A DNA stretch of 42,219 nucleotides from a virus, in the IMG/VR virus record IMGVR_UViG_3300042691_025039, positions 1 to 42,219 of that record. One strand, 5' to 3'. Made by a program: the position numbers and the translations under genes. Each line of letters opens with the position of its first letter. Positions within the stretch are counted from its first letter, which is position 1. This document shows, piece after piece, positions 8,392-15,543 of this stretch. Below the pieces are notes generated by a model. The model was not told the origin of the DNA and made no database searches. It saw only the letters and a list, made by a program, of their open reading frames with translations.

Positions 8392-11145
8392 ATGGTAGCA
8401 TTTAACAAGCTGAGAAGATCAAATAGATTTAAACTCAATAAAGCTTCTCTAGAATTTAGAACTTATGGATTGAAGCCAAATACTATCTACAATTTTGTAG
8501 ATGAGTACGGCCAAGATTTAAATTCATACACTCAGCAAGTTAAAAAAGGCGAAAATTATAACGCTGTTTTTAGTTATTATTATGCTAATCAAAGATCTCC
8601 AAATCAAGACACTGATGGATATTATATTCCATATTCTCATAGTAATATTCATTATGAGATTCTTTTTAATGATTATAACTATTCAGACTTAAATACAAAA
8701 ATTGATAATGTAATTGAAATCGGTAATATTGGTGATCCATTAAAATCTGATGAAAATGGAATGCTTGCTTTTTATTACTATCATCCGGATACTAATAATC
8801 TCACAGATGACCTTGTTAACAATACTTCATTAAAAGTTAACAGATATAAAGACTTTTTATTCAAAACTTATAAATTGACTCTTCCGGATGGAACTCATAC
8901 TGTTAATATTAATCCTGGTAAAAAGTTTGTTAAAAGCAAAAATATTGATAAGACTGATAATTCTACGTTTACAGAAAGAGTTTCTTCTGCAGAAAAAATA
9001 TATTTTAACCTTGCACAAACTTTTTATATAGATGCAGATGCTGTAAATAATGCTACTGAAGTTTTCATTAGTAGCGTTGATTTATATTTTAAATCAAAAT
9101 CAAGCCCAAACTCAACTACAACAATAAGTGCTATAGAAGAACCAGGTTGCAGCGTTAGTATTGTTCCTACAAAAGATAGAATACCTATTATTGATGAAAT
9201 TTCATCAATGCCATTTTCTAGATTAGAGTATAGTTATATCGGTGTTGATGCAACTTCTGCTTCAGTTAAAACAAAATGTGTTTTTCCAAACTTAGTAAAT
9301 GTTAAAACTAATACAGAATATGCTATACTAATTAAGTTTGATGGAAATTCTAATTATAAGCTTTGGGCTAGCACAGAAGGTGAATATATCTTAGGTACTA
9401 CAGATAAAACTGCAGGACCAGCCGGCAAATATATTGGAAACTACTATAGCTATTCTAGTTCAGGAAATAGCTGGATACCGAACAATAATACTGATTTAAA
9501 ATTTAACGTTAATATTGCACGATTTGCAACAAACGGAACACCTTTTAATGCAAATTTATCTAACATTATTGTTAGAAATAATAGTAGAGAATTTATACAC
9601 TTTAATGAATTAAGTTCTTCTGCTAAAGATTTTAAACACAATGAAAAAGTTTATCAAGTACAAGCTAATGCTACTGGAAATATTTCTGTAAGTAATACTT
9701 CTACAACTATTACCGGAAATGGAACATTATTTGATAGTTATTTTGATCAAGGTTCTGATTATGAATGGATAGTTATCCAAAATTCTGGTGGTCAAAACGA
9801 ACTTAGAGAAGTTATTTCAGTAACTTCAAATACGGTTTTAACAATCGATAGACCAACTAGCTTTACAAATACAGCATGTAAGTTTTATAAAGCTCCAGTT
9901 GCTTGGGTAGAAGCAGTGAAATCTTCTCATCTAGATGGTGGAAAATCTAACTTATTAGTATTAGCTTTTTCGCAAGCCAACAGCTCTCTTAAGTTTTCAA
10001 ACAACGGAACAATTTATGGTTCTGTAACTAATGCTTATGTAACTAATACTCAGATAATAGATATAAAAGTAAACGAATCTTCTTTGGCATTAGATTTAAT
10101 TAATCCTGCTCAAGTAGAGTATAGCACTGATATAACTTTTAATTATACACTAGATGCTGGCGGTAATACTATAGTAGATGCTACACCATTTACAAGAAAT
10201 GTAAGTAACTTTACAAGCTATACTTTTACACCACAAGATGCAGTAGTTGTGCCTTCTAGATCAAATGAAATTTCTGCAATTGTTGCTAGCGGAACGCCAA
10301 CAGTTTATGCTAATGATTATGGTAATTCTGTAGTATTGCAAGTAACACCAACTGTTGTTAATGACTTTGTCTCACCAAAAATCGGTGTTCTAAAAGATGT
10401 TGTTCTAACAAGATACGTCATTAATAATGATTATACAAATGAAAATACTAAGTATGGTAATGCTTATAGTAAACATATCACTACTAAAGTAAATCTTGAA
10501 GCTAATGTTGCGGCAGAAGATCTGTTAGTTTATATTAATGCATATAGACCAATTGGAACGGATGTAAAAGTATTTGCTAAAGTATATAATAACTTAGATA
10601 TAGATGCATTTGATGATAAAGATTGGACTCTTTTAGAACAAAAGAGTTCTGCTGTAAATGCTTATTCTAAAAACAAGAATGATATAATTGAATATACTTT
10701 TGGTTTTAGTCAGTATCCTAATACAGAATTTACTTCTGTTGGTTATGTATCAACAGTAATTGATCAGTCAAATGTTACTGGAACAAATACAACATTTACT
10801 ACCGATTTTGCTACGAACGATCTAGTTAAAATATATCCTTCGTTGTTCCCGAATAACTATATTGTTGGTGTAGTTGATAGCGTTACTAGTAATACTCTAC
10901 TGACTCTAAAAACACCAATAACAAATAATAGTATCACTGGATCTGGCTTAAAGATTGATAAGTTACAATATAAGTATCAAGCTTTTAACAATATTACAAC
11001 TGATAACGTTGCAAGATATTACAGTTCTAGCATGACAGAGTTTGATAAGTTTAATAGCTTTAAGTTGAAGATAGTATTCTTATCAAGCAACAATTATAGT
11101 ATTCCATTTGTTCAGAGCATGAGAGCTGTAGCGGCTTCAACATGA
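8392..11145 (+). CDS. Virion structural protein, C-terminal part of the DUF4815-type assembly
   Basis: 917 residues. Around residues 205-225 there is FNLAQTFYIDADAVNNATEV then ISSVDLYFKSKSSP, and further on VNVKTNTEYAILIKFDGNS followed by YKLWASTEGEY. I know these blocks from the C-terminal half of long DUF4815-type tail proteins (a QTFFI strand, a VDLFFKSK strand and a TEYAI strand followed by an xWxAxxGE turn). This supports the view that the 4133, 7879 and this gene together correspond to one protein in relatives. The remaining part is Asn/Ser/Thr-rich beta structure, including GTNTTFTTDF-like repeats that also occur in the 4133 protein. Good ribosome site CGGAGAAA before ATG 8392. The stop overlaps the next start (ATGA). 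Confidence 0.7.
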   Translation: MVAFNKLRRSNRFKLNKASLEFRTYGLKPNTIYNFVDEYGQDLNSYTQQVKKGENYNAVFSYYYANQRSPNQDTDGYYIPYSHSNIHYEILFNDYNYSDLNTKIDNVIEIGNIGDPLKSDENGMLAFYYYHPDTNNLTDDLVNNTSLKVNRYKDFLFKTYKLTLPDGTHTVNINPGKKFVKSKNIDKTDNSTFTERVSSAEKIYFNLAQTFYIDADAVNNATEVFISSVDLYFKSKSSPNSTTTISAIEEPGCSVSIVPTKDRIPIIDEISSMPFSRLEYSYIGVDATSASVKTKCVFPNLVNVKTNTEYAILIKFDGNSNYKLWASTEGEYILGTTDKTAGPAGKYIGNYYSYSSSGNSWIPNNNTDLKFNVNIARFATNGTPFNANLSNIIVRNNSREFIHFNELSSSAKDFKHNEKVYQVQANATGNISVSNTSTTITGNGTLFDSYFDQGSDYEWIVIQNSGGQNELREVISVTSNTVLTIDRPTSFTNTACKFYKAPVAWVEAVKSSHLDGGKSNLLVLAFSQANSSLKFSNNGTIYGSVTNAYVTNTQIIDIKVNESSLALDLINPAQVEYSTDITFNYTLDAGGNTIVDATPFTRNVSNFTSYTFTPQDAVVVPSRSNEISAIVASGTPTVYANDYGNSVVLQVTPTVVNDFVSPKIGVLKDVVLTRYVINNDYTNENTKYGNAYSKHITTKVNLEANVAAEDLLVYINAYRPIGTDVKVFAKVYNNLDIDAFDDKDWTLLEQKSSAVNAYSKNKNDIIEYTFGFSQYPNTEFTSVGYVSTVIDQSNVTGTNTTFTTDFATNDLVKIYPSLFPNNYIVGVVDSVTSNTLLTLKTPITNNSITGSGLKIDKLQYKYQAFNNITTDNVARYYSSSMTEFDKFNSFKLKIVFLSSNNYSIPFVQSMRAVAAST

Positions 11146-11387
11146 TACAGAATAAAAATAAGAAAAAGAAAAGAAAGAACAATTTAATTGCAACAAACTT
11201 ACCTGGTTTTTATAAAAATAAGAATACCGGAATCATTATAAATAAAAATAAAAACGAATTAGCTCTAGTAAAAAATGCAGTTAAAAATGCTAAGCTTGCC
11301 AATGAGAATAAAGAAAAAGTTGAAAAATTAGAAGATGAAGTTAAGCAATTAAAAGAGTTATTATTACAAGTTATAGAACGGAAGTAA
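11142..11387 (+). CDS. Small basic coiled-coil protein
   Basis: 81 residues. The first 12 are almost all Lys/Asn/Arg, residues 15-45 contain NLPGFYKNKNTGIIINK, and residues 45-80 form a heptad-type helix (NENKEKVEKLEDEVKQLKEL), predicted coiled coil. Starts in an ATGA overlap with the preceding gene, so it is translationally coupled to a tail protein. Probably a small virion or assembly accessory factor; no family recognised with certainty. Confidence 0.6.
   Translation: MIQNKNKKKKRKNNLIATNLPGFYKNKNTGIIINKNKNELALVKNAVKNAKLANENKEKVEKLEDEVKQLKELLLQVIERK
11237..11244 (+). promoter_or_regulatory. TATAAATA box inside the small coiled-coil gene (weak candidate)
   Basis: An exact TATAAATA lies 147 bases before the ATG at 11391, inside coding DNA that reads IIINK. 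The distance is much larger than for the other boxes in this window and Asn/Lys/Ile codons easily make this string, so it is only a possible internal late promoter. Confidence 0.2.
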
Positions 11388-11390
11388 TTT

Positions 11391-12323
11391 ATGTCTAAAA
11401 CTCTATCTTCTATCAACACAGCTGCTGATACTTTTCAAAACTGGATAGATAGAACAAATAGTATTATTACTTTAATAGATACTGAAGTTGTAACGGCTAA
11501 TACTGCTGGTGCTCTTACTTCCGGCAACGGCTTCGTGAATGGACATTTTGGAGCAAATACATTAGTTGCTACAAATATTAGAGGCGGAAATGTCACTACA
11601 AATAGTGTTTTAACATTTCAAACTAATACAACGTTCAGCGCAAATGTTCTAATAAGTGATCAACTAGTAGTTACTAATACTGTTTCTTTTTCTAATACAT
11701 TAAGTGTTACTGGAAATAGTACTTTATCAAATACATTAGCAGTAACTGGTGCTACTACTTTATCAAATACATTAGCAATAACAGGTTTAGCAAATGCTGC
11801 GGGTGGTATTAATACTACTACAGCAAATGCTACGGCTATTAATATTGGTGCAAATGTAAACCTTACTACAAGCTATTTAAATATAGGTAACTCTTCAGTT
11901 AATGTTGTAATAAATTCTACGTCTATTACAACAGGTTCTATTATTGTTAACTCATCTATGATGACCGTTGGTGGTAGTAATGTAGCTACTGTTGCTGCTC
12001 TATCTGGTATTGGTATTTCAAATACTATTACTTTTACCGGAACTTCTTCACAGGTAATGGATAGCGTAACTTTATCTTCTATAAGATCGGCAGAGTATCT
12101 TATATCTGCAAATAATAATGCGGCTAATGCTTATCAAGTCACAAAAATATTAGTAATTCATGATGGAACTGATACTTATATCACAGAGTATGGTACACTG
12201 TATACAAATACATCAGTAATTTCAATAACAGCAGGCGCAAATGCTACTCATATGCTAGTTAACTGTACTCCTGTTTCATCTAATACTACAGTCAAGTTTA
12301 CTCGATTTGCACTAGGTGTATAA
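11391..12323 (+). CDS. Tail-fibre-type structural protein
   Basis: 310 residues. N-terminus SINTAADTFQNWIDRTN then IITLIDTEVVTAN, a short helical start known from fibre-cluster proteins of T4-like phages. Residues 75-135 contain repeats of the type LSVTGNSTLSNTLAVTG / ATTLSNTLAITG, the shape of a trimeric beta fibre. Residues 215-310 form a separate module (RSAEYLISANNN, KILVIHDGTDTYITEYG, final VKFTRFALGV) that reappears in the 924-residue fibre at 15544. Ribosome site GGAAG upstream of ATG 11391. Role inferred: minor fibre or fibre adaptor. Confidence 0.7.
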   Translation: MSKTLSSINTAADTFQNWIDRTNSIITLIDTEVVTANTAGALTSGNGFVNGHFGANTLVATNIRGGNVTTNSVLTFQTNTTFSANVLISDQLVVTNTVSFSNTLSVTGNSTLSNTLAVTGATTLSNTLAITGLANAAGGINTTTANATAINIGANVNLTTSYLNIGNSSVNVVINSTSITTGSIIVNSSMMTVGGSNVATVAALSGIGISNTITFTGTSSQVMDSVTLSSIRSAEYLISANNNAANAYQVTKILVIHDGTDTYITEYGTLYTNTSVISITAGANATHMLVNCTPVSSNTTVKFTRFALGV

Positions 12324-12325
12324 AA

Positions 12326-12655
12326 ATGGCAACTAAAGCAAACTTAGTAATAGATCAAGGAACAACATATACTACGGATCTAAACTTAACCGATGAAAAC
12401 GGTGATCCTCTAGTATTATCTGGATATTCTGCTAACTCTCAGATCAGAAAACATTATACCTCTACAAATTCAGTAGCTTTTTCTGTTGCTGTCAATGCGA
12501 CTGCTGGTGTAATAACCTTGTCATTATCAGCAAATCAAACAGCTAACATGACTAGTGGCAGATATGTATATGATGTAGAACTAACTGATGCATCTAACAG
12601 TGTATCCAGAATAGTTGAGGGTATAGTTACCGTAACACCACAGGTTACTAGATAA
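12326..12655 (+). CDS. Small beta-sandwich virion protein (BppU/Ig-like appearance)
   Basis: 109 residues. Sequence pattern: DQGTTYTTDLNLTDENGDPL, LSGYSANSQIRK, GVITLSLSANQTANM, GRYVYDVELTDASN, and an end in IVEGIVTVTPQVTR. This alternation of strands is typical of small phage fibre-cluster proteins with an Ig-like or baseplate-upper-protein-like fold. It starts two bases after the previous stop, and its stop shares one base with the next start (TAATG). Likely a fibre-associated domain made as a separate protein. Confidence 0.6.
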   Translation: MATKANLVIDQGTTYTTDLNLTDENGDPLVLSGYSANSQIRKHYTSTNSVAFSVAVNATAGVITLSLSANQTANMTSGRYVYDVELTDASNSVSRIVEGIVTVTPQVTR

Positions 12656-12924
12656 TGGTTAATATAGTTGTTTCATCTAAGAAAGCGATAAGAGTTACTG
12701 CTAACACAACAGGTGAAGTCATACAATCTTCTACGCCTGTTACTTTAAAAAATACTACGAATATTAGTAATGCTTCTAGACTAGATGAATTGGCAGATGT
12801 AATAGAACCGGCAATCCCCGAGGATGGAGCTACTCTAGTATATAATGCAAATACAGATACTTACGAAGTTAAAAAAGTTAATCTGAGTGAAGTTGAGGGC
12901 AATCTTAACGGTGGAACGTTCTAA
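12655..12924 (+). CDS. Small fibre-cluster protein ending in GGTF
   Basis: 89 residues; contains SRLDELADVIEPAIPEDGAT then LVYNANTDTYEVKKVNL, a segment common in phage fibre proteins (LxDV...DGxxLVYN), and ends NLNGGTF. The end resembles the DGGSF end of the following 676-residue fibre. Coupled by a one-base overlap to the preceding gene. Role unknown, probably fibre associated. Confidence 0.55.
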   Translation: MVNIVVSSKKAIRVTANTTGEVIQSSTPVTLKNTTNISNASRLDELADVIEPAIPEDGATLVYNANTDTYEVKKVNLSEVEGNLNGGTF

Positions 12925-12926
12925 AA

Positions 12927-12934
12927 TATAAATA
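12927..12934 (+). promoter_or_regulatory. Late promoter TATAAATA upstream of the 676-residue fibre
   Basis: Exact match to the T4 late -10 element, in the intergenic gap 24 bases before ATG 12959, followed by an A-rich stretch and the ribosome site AAAGGA. In T4-type phages this box is read by RNA polymerase carrying the late sigma factor gp55. Confidence 0.7.
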
Positions 12935-12958
12935 ATTAAAAAAATAAAGGAACCACCG

Positions 12959-14989
12959 ATGGCAAATCAAATTCAAATTAAAAGAAGTACTACTACAGCA
13001 ACACCAGGATCACTTGCTAATGGTGAGTTAGCATTCTCATCAAATGGTGACGTTCTCTTTATTGGAGCCAACGGAGTAGTTGAACCGATTGGTGGTAAAA
13101 GAACTCCCGGTACTCTTACAGCTAATCAAGCACTCGTAGCTAACTCTACATCTGGAATTGACAAAGTCATAGTAGCAAACCTTGTGCCTACATCGGTATG
13201 GGCAAATGGTGCTGCTGGTACTGGTGGCCAAATCCTTACTTCAAATTCAAGTGGTGGTGTTTATTGGGCTTCTCCAGCTGCGACCACTGCTGGTGCTAAT
13301 ACACAAGTTCAGTTTAACGATGAAGGCGCTCTTGCCGGCGATGCAGACTTTACTTTTAATAAAACTACAAATACTCTTACAGTAACAAATATTGCCGGTA
13401 ACGGCGCTGCTATTACTTCTGTTAATGCTTCTGCTGTCGGTGGTAATACTGTAGCAGATCTTAATACGTATGCAGATAATAAAGCAGCTAATGCTTATTC
13501 AAATGCAATGTCTGACACACTATCACGCAGTGGTAGTTATACAGGCAATAACACGTTTGGTGGTACAAATACAGTAATCACATCGAACGTAACTATCAGT
13601 GGTACAATAAACAGAGCTCCAACAATCACTCTTGCTGGTGACTTAACTGGTTCTGTTACACTTACTGATTTAGCCAACGGCACTCTAACTGCAACAATCG
13701 CTGCTGATTCTGTTGCTCTCGGTACTGATACAACTGGTAACTATGTTGCTACTATTACAGCAGGAGCAGGTATTTCCGGTGCATCTTCTGCAGAAGGCGG
13801 AACACCAACAATCGCAGTTGTAGCAAATAACGGTATTACTGCAAACTCATCTGGTGTGTTTGTTAATGGTCAAGATGGTCTAACAACAAACTCTACTGGT
13901 GTGTTCGTTAAAGCTGGAACCGGTGTTACTGTTAATGCTACCGGTGTTCATATTGGTCAGGCTGTTGGAACAACTGACAATGTAACATTCAACGATATTA
14001 CTATAAACGGAAATACTACTATTGGCAGTAACAGCAGTGATGTAGTATCAGTTAATGGTAGAATTAACACTGCTCTTGTTCCTGCTGCTAACGTTACCTA
14101 TGATCTAGGTTCAACAACAATGAGATGGAAAGATCTTTATCTTTCTGGCTCAACACTCGTTCTTGGCAACGTAACTCTTTCTGATGCTTCTGGCTCACTA
14201 TCAGTTAATAGTGCTTCTGTTGGTGAAAATTTATCTGTACTAGGAAATGCTGCTCTTGGTAGTAATTCTTCAGATATAGTTTCTATAAATGGTGTTGTTA
14301 ATACTGCTATTACACCTAGTGCAAACATAACATATGATCTAGGCACAAATACTTCTCGTTGGAGAGAAATTCACGCAGCTAACGTTCACTCAGTAGATGG
14401 TTATTTCGATGGTAACCTTCAGGTTTCTGGTAACCTTGTAGTACTTGGTGATGCATTAACTGTGAACGTTGCAACACTTGCTGTTGAAGACTCTCTCATC
14501 CAGCTAGCAACAAATAATACTTCAACAGACCTTCTTGATATTGGTTTCTATGGAAACTACCAAGTTGGTGGTGGTGGTCATGAACATGCTGGTTTATTTA
14601 GAGATGCATCAGATGATGGTATCTTTAAAATATTCTATGGTCTCCAAGATGCTCCTACTACTACAATTGATATTGCTGGTGTTGGTTACACACAAGGCAC
14701 TATTCAAGCATATCTAAAGTCTGGTGCATTAATTTCTAATGCAACACATGTTGCTATTACAGCTAACTCTACAGTAAACGTAGCTATTACTGCTAATACA
14801 TTATCTCTTGCTACTGCGCTTGCAGCAACAGATGGTGGTACTGGATTTGATACGTATACAAGTGGTGATTTATTAGTAGCTAACACAGGTAATGCTCTTT
14901 CCAAGTTGTCTCTTGGAACTGATGGCTACGTATTGCAATCAAATGGTACAGCGCTAATTTATAGCACTCTTGACGGTGGTTCCTTCTAA
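12959..14989 (+). CDS. Long tail fibre protein A
   Basis: 676 residues. N-terminus IQIKRSTTTATPGSLANGEL, AFSSNGDVLFIG: the short fold at the start of many phage fibres (similar to the N-domain of tropism determinant proteins). Residues 80-110 GTGGQILTSNSSGGVYWAS, then Asn/Thr/Gly-rich fibre repeats with several NSTGVFV units. Around residues 385 and 460 are two copies of a module TYDLGSTTMRWKDLYL / TYDLGTNTSRWREIHA. Near residue 520 is DIGFYGNYQVGGGGHEHAGL then FRDASDDGIFKIF, a C-terminal fibre module shared with fibre B (15544). It ends STLDGGSF. Driven by its own late promoter. Inferred role: host recognition or fibre shaft. Confidence 0.8.
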   Translation: MANQIQIKRSTTTATPGSLANGELAFSSNGDVLFIGANGVVEPIGGKRTPGTLTANQALVANSTSGIDKVIVANLVPTSVWANGAAGTGGQILTSNSSGGVYWASPAATTAGANTQVQFNDEGALAGDADFTFNKTTNTLTVTNIAGNGAAITSVNASAVGGNTVADLNTYADNKAANAYSNAMSDTLSRSGSYTGNNTFGGTNTVITSNVTISGTINRAPTITLAGDLTGSVTLTDLANGTLTATIAADSVALGTDTTGNYVATITAGAGISGASSAEGGTPTIAVVANNGITANSSGVFVNGQDGLTTNSTGVFVKAGTGVTVNATGVHIGQAVGTTDNVTFNDITINGNTTIGSNSSDVVSVNGRINTALVPAANVTYDLGSTTMRWKDLYLSGSTLVLGNVTLSDASGSLSVNSASVGENLSVLGNAALGSNSSDIVSINGVVNTAITPSANITYDLGTNTSRWREIHAANVHSVDGYFDGNLQVSGNLVVLGDALTVNVATLAVEDSLIQLATNNTSTDLLDIGFYGNYQVGGGGHEHAGLFRDASDDGIFKIFYGLQDAPTTTIDIAGVGYTQGTIQAYLKSGALISNATHVAITANSTVNVAITANTLSLATALAATDGGTGFDTYTSGDLLVANTGNALSKLSLGTDGYVLQSNGTALIYSTLDGGSF

Positions 14990-15005
14990 ATAAAGGGTTT
15001 ATATT

Positions 15006-15512
15006 ATGATCAATGATGAAAATAAAGATCAATATGCTCTTGCTTATATACAGAAGCAAGAGCAACACATAACAGAGTTGTTAAGAAAAACTATAGATCT
15101 AGAAATCAAGATCGGTATGCTCAACAACTCTGTAAATTACATAAGCAACAGTTTAGAAGAGTCTCAGAAGAATGTGTCTATATCAAATGATATGATGGCA
15201 CAGGCTACGACTAGCATAGAAGATCTTACTCTGAAGAATAAGCAACATGTTGAAAGAGAAGAAACTTTAGTCAAGACTATAACCAACTTACAAGTTGAAA
15301 ATGATAAGTTAAAATCAGAGATTGGTTCAATAAACATTCAAAGAGAAGAAGCAAAAAGACAAGTAGCTTCTCTTGATAATAGCATCGAACAGTATAAAAA
15401 AGAAATTGCTAGACAGACTGATGAGCTTCAAGCTATGTTTAGAGAAAATGAAGAATTAAAATCAAATATAAATACAAAAAAGCCTTCTAAAAAGAAGGAT
15501 GATACTTTTTAA
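15006..15512 (+). CDS. Coiled-coil protein in the fibre cluster
   Basis: 168 residues, helical throughout: heptad patterns from about residue 14 to 150 (QEQHITELLRKTIDLEIKI, LVKTITNLQVENDKLKSEI), then a Lys-rich tail KKPSKKKDDTF. No catalytic motif. Located between two long fibres, so a fibre-assembly chaperone, trimerisation aid or structural rod is plausible. Ribosome site AAAGGG before ATG 15006. Confidence 0.6.
   Translation: MINDENKDQYALAYIQKQEQHITELLRKTIDLEIKIGMLNNSVNYISNSLEESQKNVSISNDMMAQATTSIEDLTLKNKQHVEREETLVKTITNLQVENDKLKSEIGSINIQREEAKRQVASLDNSIEQYKKEIARQTDELQAMFRENEELKSNINTKKPSKKKDDTF
15467..15474 (+). promoter_or_regulatory. Possible late promoter for fibre B
   Basis: Exact TATAAATA 69 bases before ATG 15544, inside the 3' end of the coiled-coil gene. 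A transcript from here would begin near 15481 and carry both the hairpin at 15483 and the palindrome at 15514 in its leader. It is in coding DNA, so chance is possible. Confidence 0.4.
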
Positions 15513-15527
15513 TCCAGTATATACTGG
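15483..15527 (+). other. Hairpin plus 14-bp palindrome ahead of fibre B
   Basis: CCTTCT-AAAA-AGAAGG (15483-15498) can form a 6-bp stem. A T5 run at 15506-15510 is followed by the perfect palindrome CCAGTATATACTGG (15514-15527), immediately after the stop codon of the coiled-coil gene and 16 bases before ATG 15544. It could be a weak terminator, an mRNA stability hairpin or a leader structure controlling fibre B; the palindrome ends just before the ribosome site GAGG. Confidence 0.4.
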
Positions 15528-15543
15528 TGAATGAAGAGGCCAC

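Noticed and set aside
8160-8438. Ser/Pro-rich open frame on the minus strand opposite the Asp-rich region
   Set aside because: It is the antisense reading of GAT/GAC and GGT repeats, with no ribosome site and no context.
14985-14992. TCTAAATA as a late promoter for the coiled-coil gene
   Set aside because: It has one mismatch and lies only 13 bases before the ATG, too close for a late transcript with a ribosome site.
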